A stretch of DNA of 64,000 nt, from assembly GCF_006345825.1 (NCBI RefSeq), contig NZ_VCIX01000071.1:1-64000 (forward strand), given 5' to 3'. This document shows, one piece after another, positions 1 through 8,451 of the stretch; the first letter of the stretch is position 1; each line of letters starts with the position of its first letter. Source of the stretch: Paenibacillus paridis (GTDB taxonomy: Bacteria > Bacillota > Bacilli > Paenibacillales > Paenibacillaceae). Position numbers and translations under genes: made by a program. The notes below the pieces were generated by a model. The model was not told where the DNA came from, did no database searches, and saw only the letters and a list, made by a program, of their open reading frames with translations.

Positions 1-94
1 TGTTGGTGTTGGTGTTGGTGTTGGTGTTGGTGTTGGTGTTGGTGTTGGTGTTGGTGTTGGTGTTGGTGTTGGTGTTGGTGTTGGTGTTGGTGTG
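1..94. repeat. Hexanucleotide microsatellite (TTGGTG)n
   Basis: About 15 uninterrupted copies of the hexamer run from the window edge to about position 94, so the true left end is unknown. All three forward frames are open through the repeat as dipeptide repeats (Cys-Trp, Val-Gly or Leu-Val), which is a by-product of the 6-bp period. A hairpin terminator starts 13 bases later, so the repeat may lie at the 3' end of, or just after, a gene outside the window. Such tracts are prone to slippage. Confidence 0.95.
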
Positions 95-106
95 TATGAA
101 TTCAGC

Positions 107-148
107 AAAAACTCCCTTATCTTGTTTAAAGCAAGATAGGGGAGTTTT
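107..148. terminator. Hairpin terminator after the microsatellite
   Basis: An inverted repeat of about 16 bp (AAAACTCCCYTATCTTG with its complement) with a short loop is flanked by A-run and T-run, so it can act in both directions. It probably ends a gene lying left of the window. Confidence 0.75.
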
Positions 149-206
149 CAATTGTGTTTATTTGTTGCTTCACAGGCAGCCTGTTTAAGCTAAATTTACA
201 TATTTG

Positions 207-344
207 AAGTTAAAGCGAAGCGAGAAGATTGTTCTGGAGAAACGAAGTGGTCGCCTTTGCAGTCAGATTCTTACCTTATCCTGTCTAATCAATGAATCTG
301 GCTGCAACCGCGATCGTAAGAATGATCTACTCGCGCAGCGACCT
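207..344 (+). repeat. Dispersed ~140-bp repeat, copy 1
   Basis: This stretch matches the reverse complement of 51073-51213 along its length, by eye at roughly 85 percent identity, including blocks such as CGAGAAGATYGTTCTGGAG, GTAAGAATGATYTACTCGCG and CGCCTTTGCAG. It holds internal inverted segments (AGATTCTTACC with GAATCT). It has no convincing ORF. It lies between the terminator at 107-148 and the end of the MMPL gene. Confidence 0.8.
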
Positions 345-348
345 TAAC

Positions 349-2541
349 TTAAATGTTTCTTGTCTTTCCGCCCATAAACAAACTCATCAAAGCAGGAAGC
401 AGCATGCCGCGAACGAGGAAGGTGTCCATCAGGATGCCGACAGCCATCATAAAGCCGAATAGAAACAGCTCCTGAAGCGGCTGGGTCATGAGCACGGCAA
501 AGGTGGCTGCCAGAATAATGCCTGCCGATGAGATAACGCCGCCCGTTGATGCCACCGCACGACGTATGGCCTCTCGCCAAGGGTGACGCACTGCTTCCTC
601 CTGCACCCGCGAGACGAGCATAATATTGTAGTCCACGCCCAAGGCCACCATAAAGACAAAGCCATACATCGGAAGCCGGTAACTGATCGTTTCATAGCCC
701 AGCAAGCTGTGGAACACCCCCCAGCTTAATCCTAGCGCAGCCGCATACGATAGCAGTATCGTAGCCATCATGAACATCGCCAGCTTGATGCTGCCGGTTT
801 GCCAAGCAAGCATGATCGCAATTAGCAGGGCGATTAACGCGAATACAACCAGCGTATCCTGTTTGTTCATCTCTCGTACATCCACTTGGGCAGCCGTCTG
901 ACCTGCAAACTGCAAGGAATGGAGTCCGGGATCAAAGCCACTGTCCTTCAGCCAAGCAGCACTCTCCTTCTTCCATCCTTCAACCGTATTTAAGGCTTCC
1001 GAATCGTATGGGTTTATTTTTAAAACCATTTGCAGCTTCACAGAATGCTTATCTGTAGACAATGCCTCAATCGGCCATTCCGTCCCCTCCGTCAATTCAG
1101 GGCTAACCGAAGCAACCTTGCCTTCCTTCATCATTAGCTCCGTTAATGCGCGAAGCTTATCCGTAAACGCAGGGTCTGCCTCAATGTCACTCGCACTACT
1201 CAGTATCATTGTCACGGGAGCAAGCTCGCCCGGCGGATAATGTTTCTCTAACAGCTCGAACCCTTGGCGGGAGGCTAACTTCTCAGGAAAGGAGTTCATG
1301 AGATTAAACGAAAAGCTGATGCCCAAACTATTAACCGCAGCTAGCACCAGCAGTGTGAGTAGAATACCAGCCACACGCTTTGGCTTATTTGTAACAAACG
1401 TACCAATTTTTGTCCATAACCGTTGACGACCGCCACCCGTTTGCGACGGCTGCCGCTGAAGCTTTGGCACAAACGGCCAAAATGCCTTGCGGCCCAGTAG
1501 CGCAAACACCGCTGGCACAAGCGTAAGGCCCGCCAGCAATATCACAGCGACCGCAGCCGAGAATACTGGCGCAAAGCCGCGATAAGGCTGGAACGTTGCC
1601 GCAAACAACGCCAGCATTGCAAGCAGCACCGTGCCGCCGCTGAACAGAATCGGCTCAGCAACCTGCTTCATCGCCGCTGCCATCGCCTGATGTTTGTTGT
1701 CCATCTGCAGAAGCTCCTCACGATAGCGCGAGAACACGAACAAGCAATAATCGGTAATGACCGCGAACAGCAAAATCATCATAATCGATAGGGATTGTTT
1801 ATCGATGAGAAACAATCCCGCTTTGCCCGCAAGCCCGATTAGCCGGTCAACTACAGAATAAACGAGCCCTGCCGCCGCTAGAGGTATAATGGCCAGCAGC
1901 GGTGATCGATAAATAGCGACGAGCAGAACTAAGATCAACACCACCGTCGCCAGCATAAGCACAATATCCGCATTTCGAAATAGAGTAAGCGTATCGGCGG
2001 AAATGGCTGCTGGTCCAGTCAGCTCAAGCCTCACATCGGCTGTGCCGAATTGCTCCCATTTCTTCCTAATTTCATCTATTGCGGTCAGAATCTGATCCGA
2101 TTCCGCATGCTCATTCACCGTTACAGCTAGGAGCAAGGTAGTGCGATCCTCCGACAGCAGTTGCTGCTGAGCCTGCATAGGCATCTGATGGAACGGCATC
2201 GCTTTATCGATTTCTGCTGGCTTAGAATCCGAGGACAACCACGCGCTGAACGCCGAGATTTCTTTCAGCTGTTCCTCCGTCATTCCTTGCTCGTGGTGGA
2301 ATACGAGCAGCGCCGGCAGCCCTTCCACTGAGGGAAACTGCTCCTCCAGCAAGCGCTGCGCCTGCGCCGCTGCGTTATTCCCGCTGGCGCTGCCTTCCCC
2401 TGCGCTTACTGCATGTTCCTTGGCTCCGGGAGCTGCTATCGTTAACGCAATCGCGAGCAGCACCCAGCATACCAGCGTTATTTTCGCCCCTCTGGGGCTG
2501 CTTACATATTGAATCACCTTTTGCAATGGTTTCACGTTCAT
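349..2541 (-). CDS. MMPL/RND-superfamily membrane transporter
   Basis: Predicted 730-residue integral membrane exporter of the MMPL family, two repeats each with one TM helix, a large extracytoplasmic loop (about residues 45-200 and 400-540) and five further helices, the usual 12-TM layout. The conserved loop motif for this family is seen in both halves (FAVITDYCLFVFSRYREE and MVALGVDYNIMLVSRV). Start chosen at 2541 because AGGAGG lies 7 bases before that ATG; a longer reading to 2574 lacks a site. It lies 70 bases after the histidine kinase gene, so RR-HK-MMPL look like one operon, as with the ydfHI-ydfJ arrangement in Bacillus. Substrate unknown; lipids, drugs or peptides are known for the family. 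Confidence 0.85.
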   Translation of the reverse strand: MNVKPLQKVIQYVSSPRGAKITLVCWVLLAIALTIAAPGAKEHAVSAGEGSASGNNAAAQAQRLLEEQFPSVEGLPALLVFHHEQGMTEEQLKEISAFSAWLSSDSKPAEIDKAMPFHQMPMQAQQQLLSEDRTTLLLAVTVNEHAESDQILTAIDEIRKKWEQFGTADVRLELTGPAAISADTLTLFRNADIVLMLATVVLILVLLVAIYRSPLLAIIPLAAAGLVYSVVDRLIGLAGKAGLFLIDKQSLSIMMILLFAVITDYCLFVFSRYREELLQMDNKHQAMAAAMKQVAEPILFSGGTVLLAMLALFAATFQPYRGFAPVFSAAVAVILLAGLTLVPAVFALLGRKAFWPFVPKLQRQPSQTGGGRQRLWTKIGTFVTNKPKRVAGILLTLLVLAAVNSLGISFSFNLMNSFPEKLASRQGFELLEKHYPPGELAPVTMILSSASDIEADPAFTDKLRALTELMMKEGKVASVSPELTEGTEWPIEALSTDKHSVKLQMVLKINPYDSEALNTVEGWKKESAAWLKDSGFDPGLHSLQFAGQTAAQVDVREMNKQDTLVVFALIALLIAIMLAWQTGSIKLAMFMMATILLSYAAALGLSWGVFHSLLGYETISYRLPMYGFVFMVALGVDYNIMLVSRVQEEAVRHPWREAIRRAVASTGGVISSAGIILAATFAVLMTQPLQELFLFGFMMAVGILMDTFLVRGMLLPALMSLFMGGKTRNI

Positions 2542-2611
2542 GTTCGAACCTCCTGTTCTGTCCTTCCCCTGCATTATTGAACAGGAACATGAACGAACGA
2601 TGAACGGAGCA

Positions 2612-3988
2612 TTACAATCTCGGCAGTTGCACCTTAACCGACGTGCCCGCTTCCGGGCGGCTCTCTACTTTAATGCTGCCTTGATGCAAAGAAACGAGCT
2701 TGTGCACGATAGAGAGGCCAAGCCCGCTTCCCGTAGAAGAAAGGTCACGCGTTTTGCTCGACTTATAGAAACGGTCAAAAATATAAGGGAGATCCGCTTC
2801 CGGAATGCCTATCCCCTCATCACAAATTTCAAGTACAATCATTTCTCCGCCGGTAATGGTTATGCGAATGGTCTGGCCCGAATCCGAAAATTTAATGCTA
2901 TTGGCAAGGAGATTCAGCCACACCTCGTGAAGCAGCTGCTGATCCGCACAAATAACCGTATCCGGAAGCTCCAGCTCCAATTGCAGCTCTTTCTCCGTCC
3001 ATTGCCATTCGAGCGTTATCAAAATTTGGCGAATTTGCTCATCGAGGCGATAGGAGGTTTTACGCAGCGGCTTCTGCTCTTTATCTAGCGCTGCCAGCGT
3101 CAGAAGCTGCTTGCTAAGGCCGGAGAGACGTTTGCTTTCCTTCTCAATTATAGTCAAATAGTTTGCTTTCTGCTCTGCTGTCGTTTCCTTATCTAGAGCA
3201 GCCCGTGCCAAGCCTTGCATGGAAGTCAGCGGCGTCTGAAATTCATGGGAGACATTGGCGACAAATTCTTGCCGCATTTGGTCAAGCTGCTTTATCGCTT
3301 GCGTCATCACGGAGAAATTACGCGCCAGCTCGCCAATCTCATCCTTTCGGGAGAGCTCTAGCCCCGCATTAAAATCACCTGCGACCATTCGCTTAGTCGC
3401 GCTCGTCAGTTGGTTCACCGGCTTGACGATCAGCCGCGACAGCACGACAATAAGCAGCAGGCTAATCATGAAGGTAAAACCGATTAAGATCGCCGCAATA
3501 ATACGAATTTCACCAATCTGCTGCTGTAGATCAGGCCTAATAAACAGCGCTGCCGTGCCTTTATCTGTCTGAAGCGGCAAACCTGCTGTATTCAGCACGC
3601 TATTTTTGAAATACGAGAAAAGCGCCAGCCGCTCCTTCTGCTCCTCCATTCCGAGATAAGCATTTCCTTCCAACACGGACTGAATCTGCTGCTCGGACAG
3701 CTTTCCGTGCTTAAACGGAGAGCCGTAAGCTTGTCCTGCCTGATCAGCACGGGCCAAATAAATTTGAAAGCCTAATGCCGCAACATGGGTTAAATAGCCG
3801 TCCAAATCCATTCCGGGATTTTGCTCATACTGCTCTTTAATATTTTGCGCAATGCCAAGCATTTTCTGTTCATTGCCGGACTGCTGCTTGTCCTGGTAAT
3901 AGAGTCCGGTTAAGAGCAAGCCAACAATGCCGCTAACCATCGCGACCATTACAAACGTGAAGACAATGCGGACATATAAGGACTTCAT
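2612..3988 (-). CDS. Two-component sensor histidine kinase (HAMP, HisKA, HATPase)
   Basis: A 458-residue membrane kinase. TM helix at residues 7-30, an extracytoplasmic sensor of about 130 residues, second TM near 162-185, HAMP at 186-235, phospho-acceptor His248 in the motif SHEFQTP (Phe-Gln replaces the usual Leu-Arg), then an ATPase domain with N box (LLANSIKF), DEGIGI and GSGLGLSIV. It overlaps the response regulator gene by 4 bases (ATGA), so the two are translationally coupled and should be partners. The signal sensed cannot be read from sequence; coupling to an MMPL exporter suggests envelope or drug stress. Confidence 0.9.
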   Translation of the reverse strand: MKSLYVRIVFTFVMVAMVSGIVGLLLTGLYYQDKQQSGNEQKMLGIAQNIKEQYEQNPGMDLDGYLTHVAALGFQIYLARADQAGQAYGSPFKHGKLSEQQIQSVLEGNAYLGMEEQKERLALFSYFKNSVLNTAGLPLQTDKGTAALFIRPDLQQQIGEIRIIAAILIGFTFMISLLLIVVLSRLIVKPVNQLTSATKRMVAGDFNAGLELSRKDEIGELARNFSVMTQAIKQLDQMRQEFVANVSHEFQTPLTSMQGLARAALDKETTAEQKANYLTIIEKESKRLSGLSKQLLTLAALDKEQKPLRKTSYRLDEQIRQILITLEWQWTEKELQLELELPDTVICADQQLLHEVWLNLLANSIKFSDSGQTIRITITGGEMIVLEICDEGIGIPEADLPYIFDRFYKSSKTRDLSSTGSGLGLSIVHKLVSLHQGSIKVESRPEAGTSVKVQLPRL

Positions 3989-4665
3989 GCCTCATGCACC
4001 TCCAGCTTATAGCCCAATCCCCGAATCGTCGTAATCGTAAAATCATGCTGATAGTCGGCAAAGCGCTCGCGCAGCCTTTTGACATGGACATCAACCGTGC
4101 GGCTGTCTCCTTTAAAATCCGCGCTCCAAATCAGTTGGATCAATTGCTCCCGCGTATAAATGCGCCCCGGATGGCTTGCCAGTTGTGACAACAGCTCAAA
4201 TTCCCGCAGCGGTAGCGTAAGCACGTCATTCCCTGCTTTAATTTCATAACCTCGACGGTCAATCGTAATGCTCCCCAGACGAATAACCTCGGAGGAAACG
4301 AGCCGATACCGGCGAAGCAGCGCTTTGATACGGAATAACAGCTCCTTGGGCTCAAAGGGCTTTACCATATAATCGTCAGTTCCCGCATCAAACCCTTTTT
4401 CTTTGTCCGCCATTTCCGCTCTCGCCGTCAGCATGATAACCGGAATATCATAATATCGCCTAATTTCCTCGCAAAGCTCGAAACCATCCTTGCGGGGCAT
4501 CATAAGGTCGACAACGGCCAAATGAACCTGTTCCTGCTCCAGCAGCCGGGAGGCAGCCTGTCCATCGCCCGCTTCCAGCACCACATACCCTTCCTTCCGC
4601 AGCACGAAGCGCAGCAGCTCCCGAATAGCAGGATCATCATCAACAATCAGTACATGCATTCTCAT
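3985..4665 (-). CDS. OmpR/PhoB-family response regulator
   Basis: A 226-residue regulator: receiver domain at residues 1-118 with acidic pocket Asp9-Asp10-Asp11, phospho-acceptor Asp53 (VVDLMMP) and Lys in MVKPFEP; winged-helix DNA-binding domain at about 128-224 ending in VDVHVKRLRERF and TIRGLGYKLE. First gene of an operon with the kinase and MMPL transporter. It probably regulates that operon. Confidence 0.92.
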   Translation of the reverse strand: MRMHVLIVDDDPAIRELLRFVLRKEGYVVLEAGDGQAASRLLEQEQVHLAVVDLMMPRKDGFELCEEIRRYYDIPVIMLTARAEMADKEKGFDAGTDDYMVKPFEPKELLFRIKALLRRYRLVSSEVIRLGSITIDRRGYEIKAGNDVLTLPLREFELLSQLASHPGRIYTREQLIQLIWSADFKGDSRTVDVHVKRLRERFADYQHDFTITTIRGLGYKLEVHEA

Positions 4666-4774
4666 TAACCTGCCCCAGTCTCATTTCGGAATAAAAGAAA
4701 CACCAGTACGGCAAGCCGCGACGCTTACGCTACAGGTGCTTCTTTGCTTATGTTACTTTTTATCATAATACTTA

Positions 4775-5593
4775 TTAGAAAAGAAAGGTACCTTCCCCTA
4801 CTTTTGCCGCAATGCCATAGAACTCATTCGTCCGGTTTACTTCCTGCACACCATTCCGAACCGATAAGCTGCGCAAATATTCAAAGTCGGGATGAACGAC
4901 CAGATCCTGCAAATATGCCGAAATCGTGCTTCCTGGCGTCCTCATCCGGTTGAGCGCGGCAATAATATCCTGTCCTGACTCAATGCCAATGCCATGGCCA
5001 AAATATAGGTTGTCATCCAGCATAACCACATTCTCTCCCTGCCACTCCGGCGTTTCCGGATCATGCTCAGGATTTTTGAAATAGAGGACATCCCCGGGGT
5101 AGGCTTCATTTTTATCATAGGTGGTAATAAGGCTTAAATCGCGGTCATACTGCCAATCCCTCAGAAACAGATTTTGAAAATACGCATTGAACACCGCTTC
5201 GCCTACCGTATCCAGCACCGCTTTGTACAAAATAATGATGATGGCGCCCGCGCACTCAAAACCATACAAATGCCCATTTTCAAAAATATCGTTAATGCCT
5301 ACCGAAGGCAATACGCCGCCTCTCAGCTGGAACCCGCCATTTTCCGTCCTGATCCAATACTCCTCATTGCATTTCGATCCAGCAAAGGTTGCAAAGTTGG
5401 CTCCACCCGCATAAAGCGCTTTGGCCGCCTCGACAATATGCGTACGCATTTTCATCTCAAACTCCAATGCCTCGACAGAGGGGTAGCGGTAGACAACCTG
5501 ACTTCTCTGCTTCGCCTGCAGTATTCTTCTTTCCAGCTCTGACAGCGTTAGCGGATTTAGCTCAAAGGTATTCGTGCCCGAAACAAGTATCAC
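4775..5593 (-). CDS. tgl: Protein-glutamine gamma-glutamyltransferase (transglutaminase Tgl)
   Basis: A 272-residue protein matching the Bacillus spore-coat transglutaminase family over its full length. The catalytic cysteine is Cys114 in YGFECAGA, and the conserved region YFGHGIGIESG contains the catalytic-pocket His. In Bacillus Tgl cross-links coat proteins such as GerQ during sporulation. I place the start at a GTG (VILVSG) because GGAGGAG lies 6 bases upstream and the known homologue starts at the same place; an ATG further upstream at 5683 would add 30 residues with no support. Divergent from the wall protein gene at 5728, sharing a ~135-bp intergenic region. Confidence 0.9.
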   Translation of the reverse strand: MILVSGTNTFELNPLTLSELERRILQAKQRSQVVYRYPSVEALEFEMKMRTHIVEAAKALYAGGANFATFAGSKCNEEYWIRTENGGFQLRGGVLPSVGINDIFENGHLYGFECAGAIIIILYKAVLDTVGEAVFNAYFQNLFLRDWQYDRDLSLITTYDKNEAYPGDVLYFKNPEHDPETPEWQGENVVMLDDNLYFGHGIGIESGQDIIAALNRMRTPGSTISAYLQDLVVHPDFEYLRSLSVRNGVQEVNRTNEFYGIAAKVGEGTFLF

Positions 5594-5727
5594 TGTCGTT
5601 CTCCTCCATGTCATCGATTTTCTATAGGTTATTGTACGTACGAAAACTTTTTTTGTGAGAAGTGATCCAAGGAAGCAAAGCATTCGTGCTACTTAACAAG
5701 AACAAAAATTAAAGGGAGTGTTCACAC

Positions 5728-7113
5728 ATGAAAATGAAAAAATATTTGGTTGCCTTGCCTCTTAGCCTTGCTCTCCTTCTTCCGACAGCCGGACTTGCAA
5801 GCGCAAGCGATCATTCGCACGGAGGAGGCACAATGACAACGACGGCGGCCGGTGCTGCTGAAGCATCCAACAAAGCGGTAGATTTGCGGGCTGCTTTGGA
5901 CTCTTTGTTATCCGAGCATGCTTACTTAGCGGTGGTAGCCATGCAGAAGGGCATTGATGGAAAAGGGGATTTTGATGCTGCCGCGGGAGCTTTGCTCCAA
6001 AACGCCGATGATTTGAGCAACGCAGTAGCTTCCGTCTATGGAGAAGAAGGCGGCGCGGCTTTTAAAGAAATTTGGACCAGCCATATTGGGTACTTCGTGG
6101 ATTATGTGAAGGCGACTGGCGCCAAGGATGATGCAGCGAAGAAAAAAGCGTTGGCTGATCTGGATGATTATCGCGTGAAGCAAGCTGCTTTTCTCGATAC
6201 AGCCACTGGAGGCCGTTTAGTAGCAAAGGAACTAGAGGAAGGATTAAAAGTCCATATTAATCAGCTTGTTTGGGCTTTCGATAACTACGTAGCCGGAGAT
6301 TTCGACAAGACGTACGACAGCCTGAGAGAGTCCATTCATCATATGTATGGTGTAGGCAAAGGATTGTCATGGGCCATAACCGATCAATTCCCTGACCAAT
6401 TCGACAGCAAAACGGTGGATACCCCAGCCGCCGAGCTCCGCGCAAGCTTAAATCATTTGTTCTCCGAACATGCCGCACTAGCCATACTTGCGATGCAGAA
6501 AGGCATTGACGGCGCTAAGGACTTTAATGCTTCTGCTGCTGCTTTAAATGAAAATACCGATGAGCTTTCCGCAGCTATTGCATCAGTATACGGCAAGGAA
6601 GGCGGAGAAGCCTTCCACAAAATTTGGAGCTCACATATCGGTTACTTTGTTGACTATGTGAAAGCGACTGGCGCCAAGGATGACGCTGCCAAAGCCAAGG
6701 CAATCGCAGACCTAGATAAGTACCGTGCCGAGCAAGCAGCTTTTCTCGATACAGCAACGGAAGGCCGCTTGAAGGCAGCCGACATGGAAGCAGGCCTGAA
6801 AATCCATGTGGATGAGCTATTAAAAGCTTTCAACAGTTATACTGAAATGGACTATGCCACGACATATCCGACCGTTCGTGAGGCTTATGCGCATATGTAT
6901 GAAGTCGGACTCGGCGTGACGAGCGCCATTGTGGACCAATTCCCAGACCAATTTGCCGGAAAAATGCCCACGGAAATGCCACAAACCGGCATGGGCGGCA
7001 TGAGCCATTCAAAATCCTCAACATCGGATATTCTGATGATATCCCTTGTTATTATGGCATTGGCTGTGCTAATCCCGTTCTTTATCGCTCGCCGGAACGC
7101 TCCCAAATCATAA
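5728..7113 (+). CDS. Wall-anchored duplicated helical protein with MPQTG sorting signal
   Basis: 461 residues. Signal peptide (about residues 1-27, cut near ASA-SD), a short His-rich stretch, then two homologous mainly helical repeats of about 170 residues (about 51-220 and 227-396) each ending in the same six residues DQFPDQ followed by F. Each repeat keeps the same histidines (SEHA, SHIGYF, a His after K-hydrophobic, HMY), so metal binding is possible but unproven. The tail has MPQTG at 417-421, a 13-residue linker, a TM segment and RRNAPKS, the layout of a sortase substrate with Met replacing Leu. A sortase gene follows after a terminator. Good site AAAGGGAG precedes the ATG. Biological role unknown. 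Confidence 0.75.
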   Translation: MKMKKYLVALPLSLALLLPTAGLASASDHSHGGGTMTTTAAGAAEASNKAVDLRAALDSLLSEHAYLAVVAMQKGIDGKGDFDAAAGALLQNADDLSNAVASVYGEEGGAAFKEIWTSHIGYFVDYVKATGAKDDAAKKKALADLDDYRVKQAAFLDTATGGRLVAKELEEGLKVHINQLVWAFDNYVAGDFDKTYDSLRESIHHMYGVGKGLSWAITDQFPDQFDSKTVDTPAAELRASLNHLFSEHAALAILAMQKGIDGAKDFNASAAALNENTDELSAAIASVYGKEGGEAFHKIWSSHIGYFVDYVKATGAKDDAAKAKAIADLDKYRAEQAAFLDTATEGRLKAADMEAGLKIHVDELLKAFNSYTEMDYATTYPTVREAYAHMYEVGLGVTSAIVDQFPDQFAGKMPTEMPQTGMGGMSHSKSSTSDILMISLVIMALAVLIPFFIARRNAPKS

Positions 7114-7118
7114 TATCG

Positions 7119-7146
7119 AAGAGGAGGGAGCTTCCCTCCTCTTTTC
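7119..7146 (+). terminator. Intrinsic terminator after the wall protein gene
   Basis: An 11-bp perfect stem (AAGAGGAGGGA, 3-base loop) followed by a short T run. Read-through could give low-level transcription of the sortase gene. Confidence 0.8.
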
Positions 7147-7176
7147 CTGTCGAAAGTACCGGAGGTGTATGCCTGT

Positions 7177-7812
7177 ATGATGAACAGAATGAAAATATGG
7201 TTCTTCCTAGTCATGGTAGGCATGATTGCCATGGCTCTCACGCTAACTTCATGCTCCAAAGAGGTTTCCCCTGCTGTAAATGATGCTCAAACCGCCGCCT
7301 CTTCCCCCTCACCCACTCCTACAAAGTCTGTACTTCAGACGCCTAGCCAGTTAAAAGAAGAGGATCTTGGCATCGTGCCCGTTTCCATTTCTATTCCTGC
7401 TATTGGCGTGGATGCGGCAATTGAAGAGGTAGGCACCATGAAAAATGGGCAAATGGGCGTCCCTCAAAATATAGACGGAGTTGGCTGGTTTGAGCCCGGC
7501 ACGAAGCCTGGAGAACGAGGCAACGCCGTCATGGCTGGACATGTAGACAGTCTGACTGGGCCTGCTGTCTTTTATAAGCTAGACCGACTAAAGGCTGGGG
7601 ACGAGGTTGTTTTGAAGGACAAGGACGGTGTCACCCGCGCTTTTATCGTTACGGGCACAGCGAGTTATCCCCGTAAAGATGCGCCCTTAGAAAATATCTT
7701 CGGCTTTTCCTATCAGAGGCATTTGAATTTAATTACGTGTACAGGAGAATTCAATAAGGAAGCGAAGACGCATGAGGAGCGTTTAGTTGTGTTTACCGAG
7801 CTTCAGAAGTAA
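7177..7812 (+). CDS. Class F-like sortase, probable lipoprotein
   Basis: A 211-residue sortase. The catalytic triad can be seen: His in AGHVDS, Cys in LITCTG and Arg in HEERLVVF. The N-terminal hydrophobic segment ends in LTSC, a good lipobox, so the enzyme may be lipid-anchored instead of using the usual TM anchor; a plain TM anchor is the alternative. A Ser/Pro/Thr-rich linker joins it to the catalytic domain. GGAGGTG lies 9 bases before ATG 7177; a GTG at 7165 also opens the frame but sits on the ribosome site. Directly downstream of an MPQTG protein, its likely substrate. Confidence 0.85.
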   Translation: MMNRMKIWFFLVMVGMIAMALTLTSCSKEVSPAVNDAQTAASSPSPTPTKSVLQTPSQLKEEDLGIVPVSISIPAIGVDAAIEEVGTMKNGQMGVPQNIDGVGWFEPGTKPGERGNAVMAGHVDSLTGPAVFYKLDRLKAGDEVVLKDKDGVTRAFIVTGTASYPRKDAPLENIFGFSYQRHLNLITCTGEFNKEAKTHEERLVVFTELQK

Positions 7813-7833
7813 TTAGATGCCGGATGCGCTTAG

Positions 7834-7861
7834 GAGCTGAACCACGTTTCGGCTCTTTTTT
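7834..7861 (+). terminator. Intrinsic terminator after sortase
   Basis: Stem GAGCTGAA paired with TTCGGCTC (one G-U pair) followed by seven T residues. Confidence 0.8.
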
Positions 7862-7928
7862 CCCCTATACTATCTTCTGCAAAATGAACAATCCCGTTTG
7901 ACTGCAACAAAATAACTTTATTTATTCA

Positions 7929-7977
7929 AGCAAAGAAGAGAGCTGCGGACGACGCGTCCGCGGCTCTCTTCTTTGCT
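7929..7977. terminator. Long bidirectional hairpin between convergent genes
   Basis: A ~22-bp stem with one mismatch (AGCAAAGAAGAGAGC arm and complement) with a 5-base loop, between the sortase gene and the convergent GNAT gene. It sits 9 bases past the GNAT stop codon, so it probably ends that transcript. Confidence 0.7.
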
Positions 7978-7986
7978 CGTACACTG

Positions 7987-8370
7987 CTATTTTCGTATAT
8001 TCCCACCCGCCGTGCCTGCTCCGCTTGAGCTGTACGGATCGGAATACTCCGTGTTGGTCTTCTCCCATACGTCCGCATAAGAGGGATGCCGCTTGAATTG
8101 TGCCAAGGCGTAGGAGCATGACGGTATGATTTTCCTGCCTTTTTCCCGCGCCTCATCAACGACAAAATCTAACAATTGCTTCGCCAGTTCCCGTCCTCGA
8201 TATTCACCGTCCACATACGTATGGTCGATCGCCCATGTATCCACGTCCACCATCGTATACGTAATTTCACCAATCGTACCTTTCGTTGTCGTCAAAATAT
8301 AGCTGTTTCCTTGCTTCTGTGCCAAAATCTCTTCATCTACTGTGCCATATAAGTCCTTATCCGTACTCAT
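7987..8370 (-). CDS. GNAT-fold N-acetyltransferase, small YjdJ-like type
   Basis: 127 residues. The short GNAT core has strand GTIGEITYTMVD, the acceptor-strand pair WAIDHTYVDGEYRGRELAKQLLDFVV (acetyl-CoA loop RGRELAKQL) and KIIPSCSYALAQFKRHPSY, which is characteristic of the small YjdJ/At1g77540-like subgroup with a Cys after the core. C-terminal 20 residues are a Ser/Gly-rich tail. Start at the ATG at 8370, 11 bases after AGGAGG. Substrate unknown. Confidence 0.85.
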   Translation of the reverse strand: MSTDKDLYGTVDEEILAQKQGNSYILTTTKGTIGEITYTMVDVDTWAIDHTYVDGEYRGRELAKQLLDFVVDEAREKGRKIIPSCSYALAQFKRHPSYADVWEKTNTEYSDPYSSSGAGTAGGNIRK

Positions 8371-8451
8371 GCCTGCTTGCACCTCCTGGAAAATAGTGAA
8401 CCCTCTTCCGGTCAAGCTGCGGGTCTATTCTTTCTTACCCCAATAAGCAGG

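Noticed and set aside
3..188. 61-residue Met-Val-Leu repeat ORF
   Set aside because: Created by the hexamer repeat and runs through the terminator; no ribosome site.
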